5,118 nucleotides of DNA, taken from positions 1 to 5,118 of the forward strand of contig JAILBI010000206.1 of the NCBI GenBank assembly GCA_024681175.1, in the 5' to 3' direction. This DNA comes from Acholeplasmatales bacterium (lineage in GTDB: Bacteria > Bacillota_I > Bacilli_A > Acholeplasmatales > Anaeroplasmataceae). Positions 1-4,774 of the stretch are shown in pieces; positions within the stretch are counted from its first letter, which is position 1, and the number at the start of each line of letters is the position of its first letter. The translations under genes and the position numbers were made by a program. The notes under the pieces are model-generated. The model did not search any database. It was not told the DNA's origin and saw nothing but the letters and a program-made list of their open reading frames with translations.

Positions 1-71
1 CAGGTTTAGCACAAGTAAAAGATGGTAAGGTTGTTGATGGGGTTAGTGCATTACTAGATTTAAAAACAAAA
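1..71 (+). repeat. 71-bp direct repeat, copy 1 (antitoxin gene tail)
   Basis: These bases match positions 907-977 exactly, an offset of 906 bp. Both copies read in the frame that encodes the C-terminal part of a Phd/YefM antitoxin (GLAQVKDGKVV, then ending DLKTK). The match stops at 72, where this copy has gaagat (TKEDL) and the other has tatgac (TKYDL then stop). Copy 1 begins at the first base of the window, so the true repeat may extend further left. Either a second antitoxin copy lies upstream, or this is an assembly join at a repeat. Confidence 0.95.
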
Positions 72-677
72 GAAGATTTATTATATTATCTAGAACAAGA
101 TAAAATAAATTTAAAAAGAAAAAATCAAAATAAACCAAATAAATATGATATTGTATGGAAATATGAAATAATACTTCGTTATTATGAATATTATCATAAT
201 AAGGAGCATAAAAGCTTTATAGATAAATTAAAATTAAAGCATTATTCTAAATTACATACAAAATATACTAATATGTATACTACAAGTATACCTATTAATG
301 TAGCTGGTCCTGGATTATCTATTGCACACATGGGTGCAATATATGTTAATTCTAAAGCAAAAATTGGTAAAAATTTAAGAATACAATCTAGTGTTGTAAT
401 AGGAGGAGAAGCTAAGCATCCTAATAAATTGCCAATAATTGGAGATAATATATATATTGGCACAGGTGCAAAAATATTAGGTGCAGTAAAAATCGCTGAT
501 GATGTTGCAGTTGGTGCAAACGCGGTAGTTGTTAAAGATATATTAGAAAAAGGTACAACCTGGGCAGGTGTACCTGCAAAGAAAATATCTAACAACAATT
601 CACATTTATATATTGCAAAAGAATTAATTGGTTCTGATCCAGTATATGATATAGTAGATGAGAGTTATTATGAATAA
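3..677 (+). CDS. Serine acetyltransferase (CysE-like, capsule-locus type), 5' partial, fused in frame to an antitoxin tail
   Basis: This is an open frame of 224 codons entering from the left edge. About codons 1-23 are the tail of a Phd/YefM antitoxin. From about codon 24 (EDLLYYLEQD) the protein resembles the small serine acetyltransferases found in polysaccharide gene clusters: an N-terminal helical part with an IWKYE-like stretch (here IVWKYEI), then a left-handed beta-helix. The core shows SIAHMG (codons 106-111, probable catalytic His 109), hexapeptide repeats such as AKIGKN, PIIGDNIYIG and AVGANAVV, and the closing GVPAKKIS. The family transfers acetyl from acetyl-CoA to serine, giving O-acetylserine; some capsule-locus members may acetylate other acceptors. 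The first in-frame ATG is at 273, inside the domain, and no ATG, GTG or TTG lies in frame upstream. The usual start just before KEDL is missing, apparently replaced by the antitoxin tail. Stop TAA is at 675-677. The family call is firm; whether the fusion is real is uncertain. Confidence 0.8.
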   Translation, partial: GLAQVKDGKVVDGVSALLDLKTKEDLLYYLEQDKINLKRKNQNKPNKYDIVWKYEIILRYYEYYHNKEHKSFIDKLKLKHYSKLHTKYTNMYTTSIPINVAGPGLSIAHMGAIYVNSKAKIGKNLRIQSSVVIGGEAKHPNKLPIIGDNIYIGTGAKILGAVKIADDVAVGANAVVVKDILEKGTTWAGVPAKKISNNNSHLYIAKELIGSDPVYDIVDESYYE

Positions 678-680
678 TGT

Positions 681-708
681 TTGATTTTTGACATAATTAT
701 GCTATAAT
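681..708 (+). promoter_or_regulatory. Probable sigma-A promoter of the antitoxin-toxin operon
   Basis: TTGATT (681-686) and a perfect TATAAT (703-708) are separated by 16 bp. A perfect TTGACA (688-693) also lies here, but is only 9 bp from that -10; it could pair with TATAGC (709-714) across 15 bp. Which -35 is used cannot be decided by eye. The site starts 3 bp after the acetyltransferase stop and lies about 24 bp before the antitoxin ATG, so the transcript leader is short. Confidence 0.65.
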
Positions 709-711
709 TAT
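693..711 (+). promoter_or_regulatory. Putative antitoxin operator: two ATAATTAT palindromes
   Basis: ATAATTAT occurs at 693-700 and again at 704-711. Each copy is its own reverse complement, and the starts are 11 bp apart, about one helical turn. They overlap the -10 element and the end of the TTGACA box. Phd/YefM antitoxins are known to repress their own operons by binding paired palindromes near the promoter, so this is the natural candidate site. AT-rich palindromes also arise by chance in such DNA, so the role is inferred. Confidence 0.4.
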
Positions 712-719
712 AGCAGAAA

Positions 720-724
720 GGGGG
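720..724 (+). promoter_or_regulatory. Ribosome binding site of the antitoxin gene
   Basis: A GGGGG run preceded by AGAAA lies 7 nt before the ATG at 732. It is purine-rich and well spaced and supports that ATG as the start, although it is a G-run rather than a classic AGGAGG. Confidence 0.6.
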
Positions 725-731
725 CATAATA

Positions 732-989
732 ATGCAAATATTACCTATTAGAGATTTAAGAGACACTAACAAAATATCTGATTTATGTAATGAAACTAAT
801 GAACCAGTCTTCATAACAAAAAATGGTTATGGTGATATGGTAATTATGAGTATTAAGACATATGAAGAAAAACTTGAAAAGATTGAAACGTATGAAGCAA
901 TCCTTGCAGGTTTAGCACAAGTAAAAGATGGTAAGGTTGTTGATGGGGTTAGTGCATTACTAGATTTAAAAACAAAATATGACCTATAG
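732..989 (+). CDS. Type II toxin-antitoxin system antitoxin, Phd/YefM family
   Basis: The 85-residue product has the Phd/YefM fold signature. The N-terminal DNA-binding half reads MQILPIRDLRDTNKISDLC, followed by the characteristic EPVFITKNGYGDMVIMSIKTYEE segment (about residues 24-46). A charged helical stretch and a C-terminal tail (about residues 59-85) follow, and the tail would normally bind and neutralise the toxin. In this family the antitoxin also represses its own promoter, and a two-palindrome site lies just upstream. The ATG has a G-rich ribosome binding site at 720-724. The length is normal and the frame intact. Its last 11 bp (979-989) overlap the start of the RelE/ParE-type toxin gene, the usual coupled arrangement. 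Here the toxin is frameshifted, so the antitoxin may now act alone as a DNA-binding repressor. Most of its tail is duplicated at positions 1-71. Confidence 0.9.
   Translation: MQILPIRDLRDTNKISDLCNETNEPVFITKNGYGDMVIMSIKTYEEKLEKIETYEAILAGLAQVKDGKVVDGVSALLDLKTKYDL
907..977 (+). repeat. 71-bp direct repeat, copy 2 (inside the antitoxin gene)
   Basis: This is an exact copy of positions 1-71 and covers most of the C-terminal third of the antitoxin gene. Its right end (aaaacaaaa) lies just before the toxin start codon at 979. The A-rich end is a plausible microhomology at which the other copy was joined to the acetyltransferase gene. Confidence 0.95.
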
Positions 990-1279
990 GTATGAGTTTA
1001 CTGAATTAGTGATTGAAGATATTGATGCCACACTAAGCTATATAACAAATATACTTTGCAACAAGGGAGCCCGCTACTAAATTAATGATTGAATTACAAA
1101 ATGGTATTGAATCAATTTGTAAATTTCCATTTGCTTATCCCAATTGTAAATGTTATTTTCTAGAAGACGAATCTATAAGACATATTAATATTAATAATTA
1201 TGTTTTAATTTACAAAGTTGATAAATTCAAAATTATTTTTCTTAGACTTAGACATTCTAAGCAAGATAAATTATTATGA
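979..1279 (+). pseudogene. RelE/ParE-family toxin, frameshifted
   Basis: The frame starting at ATG 979 gives MTYRYEFTELVIEDIDATL and so on for 33 codons, then meets TAA at 1078-1080. Removing one C from the CCC at 1070-1072 rejoins it to the frame ending at TGA 1277-1279. The join then reads NKGAATKLMIELQNGIESI, and the whole is 99 residues, normal for the family. The N-terminal helices, YEFTELV opening, central YPNCKCYFLED region and ending YVLIYKVD, FLRLRHSKQDKLL match RelE/ParE toxins, where the C-terminal strands carry the active or target-binding residues. RelE-type members cleave mRNA on ribosomes and ParE-type members poison gyrase; I cannot tell which this was. The start overlaps the antitoxin stop by 11 bp, with no clear ribosome binding site, which implies translational coupling. 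The second part alone (ATG 1085, 64 codons) is unlikely to be a functional toxin. A sequencing error is a fair alternative to a real mutation. Confidence 0.8.
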
Positions 1280-1311
1280 AGAGCTAAGTGATACAAAACT
1301 TAGCTCTTTTT
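1280..1311 (+). terminator. Intrinsic terminator after the toxin-antitoxin operon
   Basis: AGAGCTAAGT (1280-1289) pairs perfectly over 10 bp with ACTTAGCTCT (1298-1307) around an 8-nt loop, and TTTT follows. It starts immediately after the toxin TGA. The form is classical and separates the toxin-antitoxin module from the downstream genes. Confidence 0.9.
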
Positions 1312-1318
1312 ATATAAT

Positions 1319-1347
1319 TTGAAAGTAAATTAATAAAAAATTATAAT
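1319..1347 (+). promoter_or_regulatory. Sigma-A promoter for the TIGR04076 gene and possibly the downstream string
   Basis: TTGAAA (1319-1324) and TATAAT (1342-1347) are separated by exactly 17 bp, which is close to ideal. It lies just after the terminator. A start near 1354 would give a leader of about 115 nt before the gene at 1470. Confidence 0.7.
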
Positions 1348-1401
1348 TGGTCCTATTAAAAAATGCCATAATATATATATTTAAAGATGATAAAAAATTA
1401 A

Positions 1402-1432
1402 AATGATTCATTTCAAATCATTAAACATTTTT
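1402..1432 (+). promoter_or_regulatory. Weak hairpin in the leader of the TIGR04076 gene
   Basis: AATGATT (1402-1408) pairs with AATCATT (1416-1422) around a 7-nt loop, and a run of five T (1428-1432) follows 5 nt later. The stem is short and AT-rich, so it would be weak. It could be a poor terminator, an attenuator, or chance. The rest of 1354-1456 is AT-rich with no gene or known riboswitch that I recognise. Confidence 0.25.
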
Positions 1433-1469
1433 GTAAAATATAAATGATATGTCTATAAAGGAAATATGA

Positions 1470-1775
1470 TTGACAATGAAAATAAAAATAACTGTTAAAA
1501 AGATTATAAATCATGATGATTTAATAAAAGAATATGAAAATCCTATAGAACATGCATGTGATATGATTTTAAATAAAGAATTTATATCTATTGATGGACA
1601 AATGCCTAAAGGCTTTTGTCAAAGTGCTTGGGATAGTGTAGGACCATTTGTAAAAAGATTAAATAATGGTGAAGATAATTTTTATGATGGCTGGATGAAA
1701 AATAAGAAATCCGCAATGATTTCTTGTAATGATGGCTTTAGACCTGTTTCTTTTTATATTGAGGTAATAGAATAG
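1470..1775 (+). CDS. TIGR04076-family protein of unknown function
   Basis: This is a small protein of about 100 residues. It matches the pattern I know for the TIGR04076 family: an opening beta strand MKIKITVKK, a central CDMILNKEFISIDGQMPKGFC segment carrying two conserved Cys (residues 30 and 49), a Trp-containing stretch (SAWDSVGPFV), and the hallmark ending SCNDGFRPVSFYIEVIE with a third Cys (residue 85). The conserved Cys residues suggest metal or redox chemistry, but no function is established to my knowledge. There is no signal peptide or membrane segment, so it should be cytosolic. The start is uncertain: TTG at 1470 is 7 nt from AAAGGA (1457-1462), whereas ATG at 1476, which gives MKIKIT and fits relatives better, is 13 nt away. 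The gene follows a good promoter and long leader, and its stop codon lies inside a terminator-like hairpin. Confidence 0.85.
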   Translation: MTMKIKITVKKIINHDDLIKEYENPIEHACDMILNKEFISIDGQMPKGFCQSAWDSVGPFVKRLNNGEDNFYDGWMKNKKSAMISCNDGFRPVSFYIEVIE

Positions 1776-1799
1776 AACACTTTTGTGTTCTTTCTTTTT
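1774..1799 (+). terminator. Intrinsic terminator or attenuator between TIGR04076 and HAD genes
   Basis: AGAACAC (1774-1780) pairs perfectly with GTGTTCT (1785-1791) around a TTTT loop, followed by a T-rich tract TTCTTTTT (1792-1799). The stem starts inside the TAG stop codon of the upstream gene. The T tract ends directly against the GGAGG ribosome binding site of the next gene. I found no clear promoter between it and the HAD start, so read-through or regulated termination may supply the downstream genes. Confidence 0.7.
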
Positions 1800-1805
1800 G
1801 GAGGG
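1800..1805 (+). promoter_or_regulatory. Ribosome binding site deciding the HAD gene start
   Basis: GGAGGG lies 3 nt before ATG 1809, a short spacing but a strong match. It rules out the farther upstream in-frame GTG at 1785, which lies in the 3' arm of the terminator hairpin and would add eight residues (MFFLFGGI) before the HAD fold. Confidence 0.8.
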
Positions 1806-1808
1806 ATT

Positions 1809-2477
1809 ATGAAATATATATTAATTGATTTAGATGGTACTTTATTAGATTTTAAAAAAGGTGAAAGAAAATCCATTATTAATACATTAAATAATGTTGG
1901 ATATAATCCAACTGAAAAAGATATTAAATTATTTAGTGATATTAATGAAGAAGAATTTGAAAAATATAAAATTAATTTAAAGACAAGACCAGAATTTCAT
2001 CATGATAGATTTAAAAGATTAAAGGATTTATTAAATATTGAATATGATATAAATGAAACAAATAAATATTATGTTAAAGAATTAAAATATAGCTCTGAAA
2101 CATATGATGATATTTTTGATTCTTTAAAATATTTATCTAATAAATATGATTTATTTGTTGCCTCTAATGGAATGCGTGAGGTTCAATTAAAAAGAATGGA
2201 ATTATCAGGATTAGATAAATATTTTAAAAAGAGTTTTATATCAGAAGAATGTGGAGCTAATAAGCCTGATATTAAATTTTTTGAATATATATTTAATGAT
2301 TTAAATGATTATGATAAATCTAATTATATTATCATAGGTGATAGATTAGATACTGATATATTAGGTGGTATTAACGCAGGTATTAAGACTATCTATATTA
2401 ATAGAAATAATATAAATAGTGAAATAAAGCCTGATTATGAAATATTTGATTTTAATGAAATTAAAAACATATTATAA
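1809..2477 (+). CDS. HAD-superfamily hydrolase, subfamily IA, YjjG-like nucleotidase/phosphatase
   Basis: The 222-residue protein carries all four HAD motifs. DLDGT at 7-11 holds the nucleophile Asp7 and acid/base Asp9. ASNGM at 118-122 supplies Ser119 (motif II). Lys152 lies in ANKPD (motif III). GDRLDTD at 177-183 supplies the Mg2+-binding Asp178 and Asp183 (motif IV). The stretch between motifs II and III (EVQLKRMELSGLDKYF, then SEECGANKPD, FFEYIF) closely resembles the YjjG family, whose characterised members are 5'-nucleotidases that remove non-canonical pyrimidine nucleotides. The helical cap domain occupies about residues 15-95. The enzyme should be cytosolic and Mg2+-dependent; its exact substrate cannot be read from sequence. 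It lies behind a terminator-like hairpin and 32 bp before the dipeptidase gene. Family confidence is high, while the YjjG assignment is by similarity of motifs. Confidence 0.88.
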   Translation: MKYILIDLDGTLLDFKKGERKSIINTLNNVGYNPTEKDIKLFSDINEEEFEKYKINLKTRPEFHHDRFKRLKDLLNIEYDINETNKYYVKELKYSSETYDDIFDSLKYLSNKYDLFVASNGMREVQLKRMELSGLDKYFKKSFISEECGANKPDIKFFEYIFNDLNDYDKSNYIIIGDRLDTDILGGINAGIKTIYINRNNINSEIKPDYEIFDFNEIKNIL

Positions 2478-2495
2478 TAATTAAGTATTATTAAA

Positions 2496-2501
2496 AGGAA
2501 G
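2496..2501 (+). promoter_or_regulatory. Ribosome binding site deciding the dipeptidase start
   Basis: AGGAAG ends 8 nt before ATG 2510. The upstream in-frame GTG at 2501 overlaps this site and cannot be the start. ATG 2510 also places the catalytic Cys at residue 3, as expected for the family. Confidence 0.75.
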
Positions 2502-2509
2502 TGTTATTT

Positions 2510-3940
2510 ATGGCATGTACAACAATATTAGTAGGTAAAGGTGCTTCAGTTGATGGTTCAACACTTATCGCAAGAAATGATGATGGCGGTAGTGACTTTA
2601 AAAAATATGTAGTAAGAGAAGCTAAAACTAATGATAAAGATTATAAATCTAAAATAAGTGAAGTAGTAGTTAAATTACCAAAGAATGCATATAGATATAC
2701 TGCAATACCTAATGTAGATTTATCACGTGGTCTTTGGGAAGCCCAAGGTGTAAATGAATTTAATGTAGGTATGTCTGCAACTGAGACTATTACATCAAAC
2801 CCAAGAGTCCTTGGTGCTGATCCTATAAAATATGAATTAAAAAATGGAAAGAAAAAGCCAGTTGGTATTGGTGAAGAGGATTTAGTTACTTTAGTTTTAC
2901 CTTATATTAAATCAGCTAAGGAAGGAGTACTTCGTTTAGCTAAATTATTAGAAGAATATGGTACATATGAATCTAATGGTATCGCATTTTCTGATAAGGA
3001 TGAAATCTGGTATTTAGAAACTATTGGAGCTCATCATTTTATCGCAATAAAAGTTCCAGATGATAAGGTAGTTATATTACCTAATCAATTAGGTATTAAT
3101 CATTTTGATTTTAATGATAAAGAAAATTATTTATGCTCAGCTGATTTAAAAGATTTTATTATAAATAATCATTTATATGATGGTGATTTAAATATAATTA
3201 ATCCAAGAATTATATTTGGCTCACACACAGATCAAGATCATGTATATAATAGCCCAAGAGCTTGGTATATGTTAAGATGCATCAATTATGATATATTTAA
3301 ACAATATGAAAATGAGATAGAATCAGATGAATTACCATTTATGGTTAATCCTAAAAATAAAATATCTGTCGAAGATATTAAATATATTTTAGGATCTCAT
3401 TATCAAGGAACAGAATATGATCCTTATATATCTCATTCAAATAAGGTATTATCAGGTAAATATCGTTCAATAGGTATTAATAGAACGGATGATTGTGCAT
3501 GTATCCAAATAAGAGGATATATGCCTAAAGAATATCAAGCTATTGAATGGATAGGAATGGGTTCAAATACATTTAATACATTTATTGCCCAATATACCAA
3601 TGTATCTAAATCACCTAAATATTTATCTAATACAACATTACATATAGATGTAAATAATTTTTATTGGGCAATTAGAATGATTCAATGCTTAGCTGATAAA
3701 ATATATGGAAAAGCTATTGTATTTATTGAAAGATATCAATTAAAAACAATGACAAAGGCTCATGAAATATTAAATGATTATGATAATTTATTAAAAAATA
3801 ATTTTGATGAAAAATTATTACTTGATGCAAATGAAGAATTAGCTAAAATGGTTGAAATAGAAACAAAAGCTTTACTTGAAAAGCTTTTAGATATTTCATA
3901 TTTAGATATGAAAAATTCATATCAAAGACATGATAATTAA
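2510..3940 (+). CDS. pepD: Dipeptidase, peptidase family C69 (PepD-like)
   Basis: The 476-residue protein has the typical C69 length and layout. It opens MACTTILVGKGASVDGSTLI followed by ARNDD. Cys3 is the expected N-terminal nucleophile of this Ntn-hydrolase family, exposed by removal of the first two residues. Further family landmarks are GLWEAQGVNEFNVGMSATETI (about 74-94), EIWYLETIGAHHF (165-177) and LPNQ (190-193). Lactic-acid-bacterial PepD enzymes cleave a broad range of dipeptides in the cytosol, feeding amino acid pools. There is no signal peptide or cell-wall anchor, which fits an intracellular enzyme and argues against the secreted members of the family. The propeptide is only Met-Ala, so initiator Met removal plus one more cleavage would mature it. 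It lies between the HAD phosphatase and TtcA genes, 9 bp from the latter, and is probably co-transcribed with both. Confidence 0.92.
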   Translation: MACTTILVGKGASVDGSTLIARNDDGGSDFKKYVVREAKTNDKDYKSKISEVVVKLPKNAYRYTAIPNVDLSRGLWEAQGVNEFNVGMSATETITSNPRVLGADPIKYELKNGKKKPVGIGEEDLVTLVLPYIKSAKEGVLRLAKLLEEYGTYESNGIAFSDKDEIWYLETIGAHHFIAIKVPDDKVVILPNQLGINHFDFNDKENYLCSADLKDFIINNHLYDGDLNIINPRIIFGSHTDQDHVYNSPRAWYMLRCINYDIFKQYENEIESDELPFMVNPKNKISVEDIKYILGSHYQGTEYDPYISHSNKVLSGKYRSIGINRTDDCACIQIRGYMPKEYQAIEWIGMGSNTFNTFIAQYTNVSKSPKYLSNTTLHIDVNNFYWAIRMIQCLADKIYGKAIVFIERYQLKTMTKAHEILNDYDNLLKNNFDEKLLLDANEELAKMVEIETKALLEKLLDISYLDMKNSYQRHDN

Positions 3941-3949
3941 GTAGGCTTT

Positions 3950-4774
3950 ATGGATATTAAGGAAATAGAAAATTCAATAATAACTACATATAGAAATAAA
4001 TTATGGGCACCATTTATAAGAGCAATAAAAGAATTTGATTTATTAAAAGAAAATGATAAGGTTTGTGTCTGTATATCTGGTGGAAAGGATTCAATGCTGC
4101 TAGCTAAAATGTTTGAGCACTTACATAAATATTCTATTTTTCCATTTGAAGTAAAATATTTATTTATGAATCCAGGCTATAATCAAAAAAATTTAGATAA
4201 GGTATTATTGAATTTAAAAAAATTAAATATTAATGCAGAAATAATTAATTCTGATATATTTGAAATATCAAATAAAATGTCAGATAATCCTTGTTTCCTT
4301 TGTGCAAGAATGCGTCGTGGTGCATTATATAATTATGCAAAAAGCCTAGGATGTAACAAAATTGCCCTAGGACATCATTTAGATGATGTAATTGAAACAA
4401 TAATGATGTCTATTTTTTCAAATGGAACATTTGAATCAATGAGACCTTGTATACATTCAACTAATCATCCTGGTATGGAATTAATAAGACCTATGTATTA
4501 TATAAGAGAAAAAGATATAAAATTATGGGTTAAAAATAGTGAACTTGAATTTATAAACTGTGCATGTAGATTAACAGAGAAGAATTTAAAAGAAGGAGAA
4601 GGAAATAGATTATTTGTTAAAAATTTAATTAAAGAATTAGAATTAAAAGATAAATCTATTCCTAAAAATATTTTAAATTCTTCAATTAATGTTAAATTAG
4701 ATAAGCTACTTGGTTATGAAAAGGATAATATTAAGCATAGCTTCTTAGAGGATTATAATAAGGAGAAAAAATGA
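3950..4774 (+). CDS. ttcA: tRNA 2-thiocytidine synthetase TtcA-type ATPase
   Basis: The 274-residue protein has the PP-loop SGGKDS at 43-48, which binds ATP. CFLC at 115-118 and CAC at 204-206 fit the three Cys that hold the [4Fe-4S] cluster in TtcA. GHHLDDVIET at 141-150 is the second conserved PP-loop-family motif. TtcA adenylates C32 of certain tRNAs and replaces the oxygen with sulfur delivered via a cysteine desulfurase, giving 2-thiocytidine. The lysidine synthetase TilS shares the PP-loop but lacks the CxxC pair, so TtcA fits better; other TtcA-like thiolases remain possible. The start ATG 3950 follows the dipeptidase stop by 9 bp and has only a weak site (TAGG, 3942-3945), suggesting translational coupling. 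The end overlaps the exonuclease start by ATGA. The C-terminal tail after about residue 212 is charged and unremarkable. Confidence 0.88.
   Translation: MDIKEIENSIITTYRNKLWAPFIRAIKEFDLLKENDKVCVCISGGKDSMLLAKMFEHLHKYSIFPFEVKYLFMNPGYNQKNLDKVLLNLKKLNINAEIINSDIFEISNKMSDNPCFLCARMRRGALYNYAKSLGCNKIALGHHLDDVIETIMMSIFSNGTFESMRPCIHSTNHPGMELIRPMYYIREKDIKLWVKNSELEFINCACRLTEKNLKEGEGNRLFVKNLIKELELKDKSIPKNILNSSINVKLDKLLGYEKDNIKHSFLEDYNKEKK
4760..4765 (+). promoter_or_regulatory. Ribosome binding site of the exonuclease III gene
   Basis: AAGGAG lies 5 nt before ATG 4771, inside the end of the TtcA gene. It is the best-formed site in the downstream gene string, and supports the ATG overlapping the TtcA stop as the start. 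Confidence 0.8.

Noticed and set aside
179..202. 9-bp inverted repeat TTATTATGA / TCATAATAA with a 6-nt loop
   Set aside because: It lies inside the acetyltransferase coding sequence and is explained by a run of Tyr and His codons (YYEYYHN). No T-run follows, and the stem is AT-rich.
200..205. AAGGAG resembling a ribosome binding site
   Set aside because: It is within the acetyltransferase frame (NKE codons), and no start codon lies at a usable distance downstream.
242..598. Minus-strand open frame of 118 codons
   Set aside because: It lies wholly opposite the acetyltransferase gene, whose reading frame has clear family motifs. The antisense translation is an uninformative hydrophobic string and has no ribosome binding site that I can see.
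273..677. Acetyltransferase starting at ATG 273
   Set aside because: Recognisable N-terminal domain sequence continues upstream in the same frame to about position 72, and there is no Shine-Dalgarno site before 273.
1085..1279. Independent 64-residue protein starting at ATG 1085
   Set aside because: It is the C-terminal two-thirds of a RelE/ParE toxin whose N-terminal third lies in the adjacent frame, separated by a one-base indel; there is no good ribosome binding site before 1085.
1371..1382. AT dinucleotide run in the leader region
   Set aside because: It is a short simple AT tract, expected in such AT-rich intergenic DNA; there is no repeat array or spacer structure that would suggest CRISPR or an origin.
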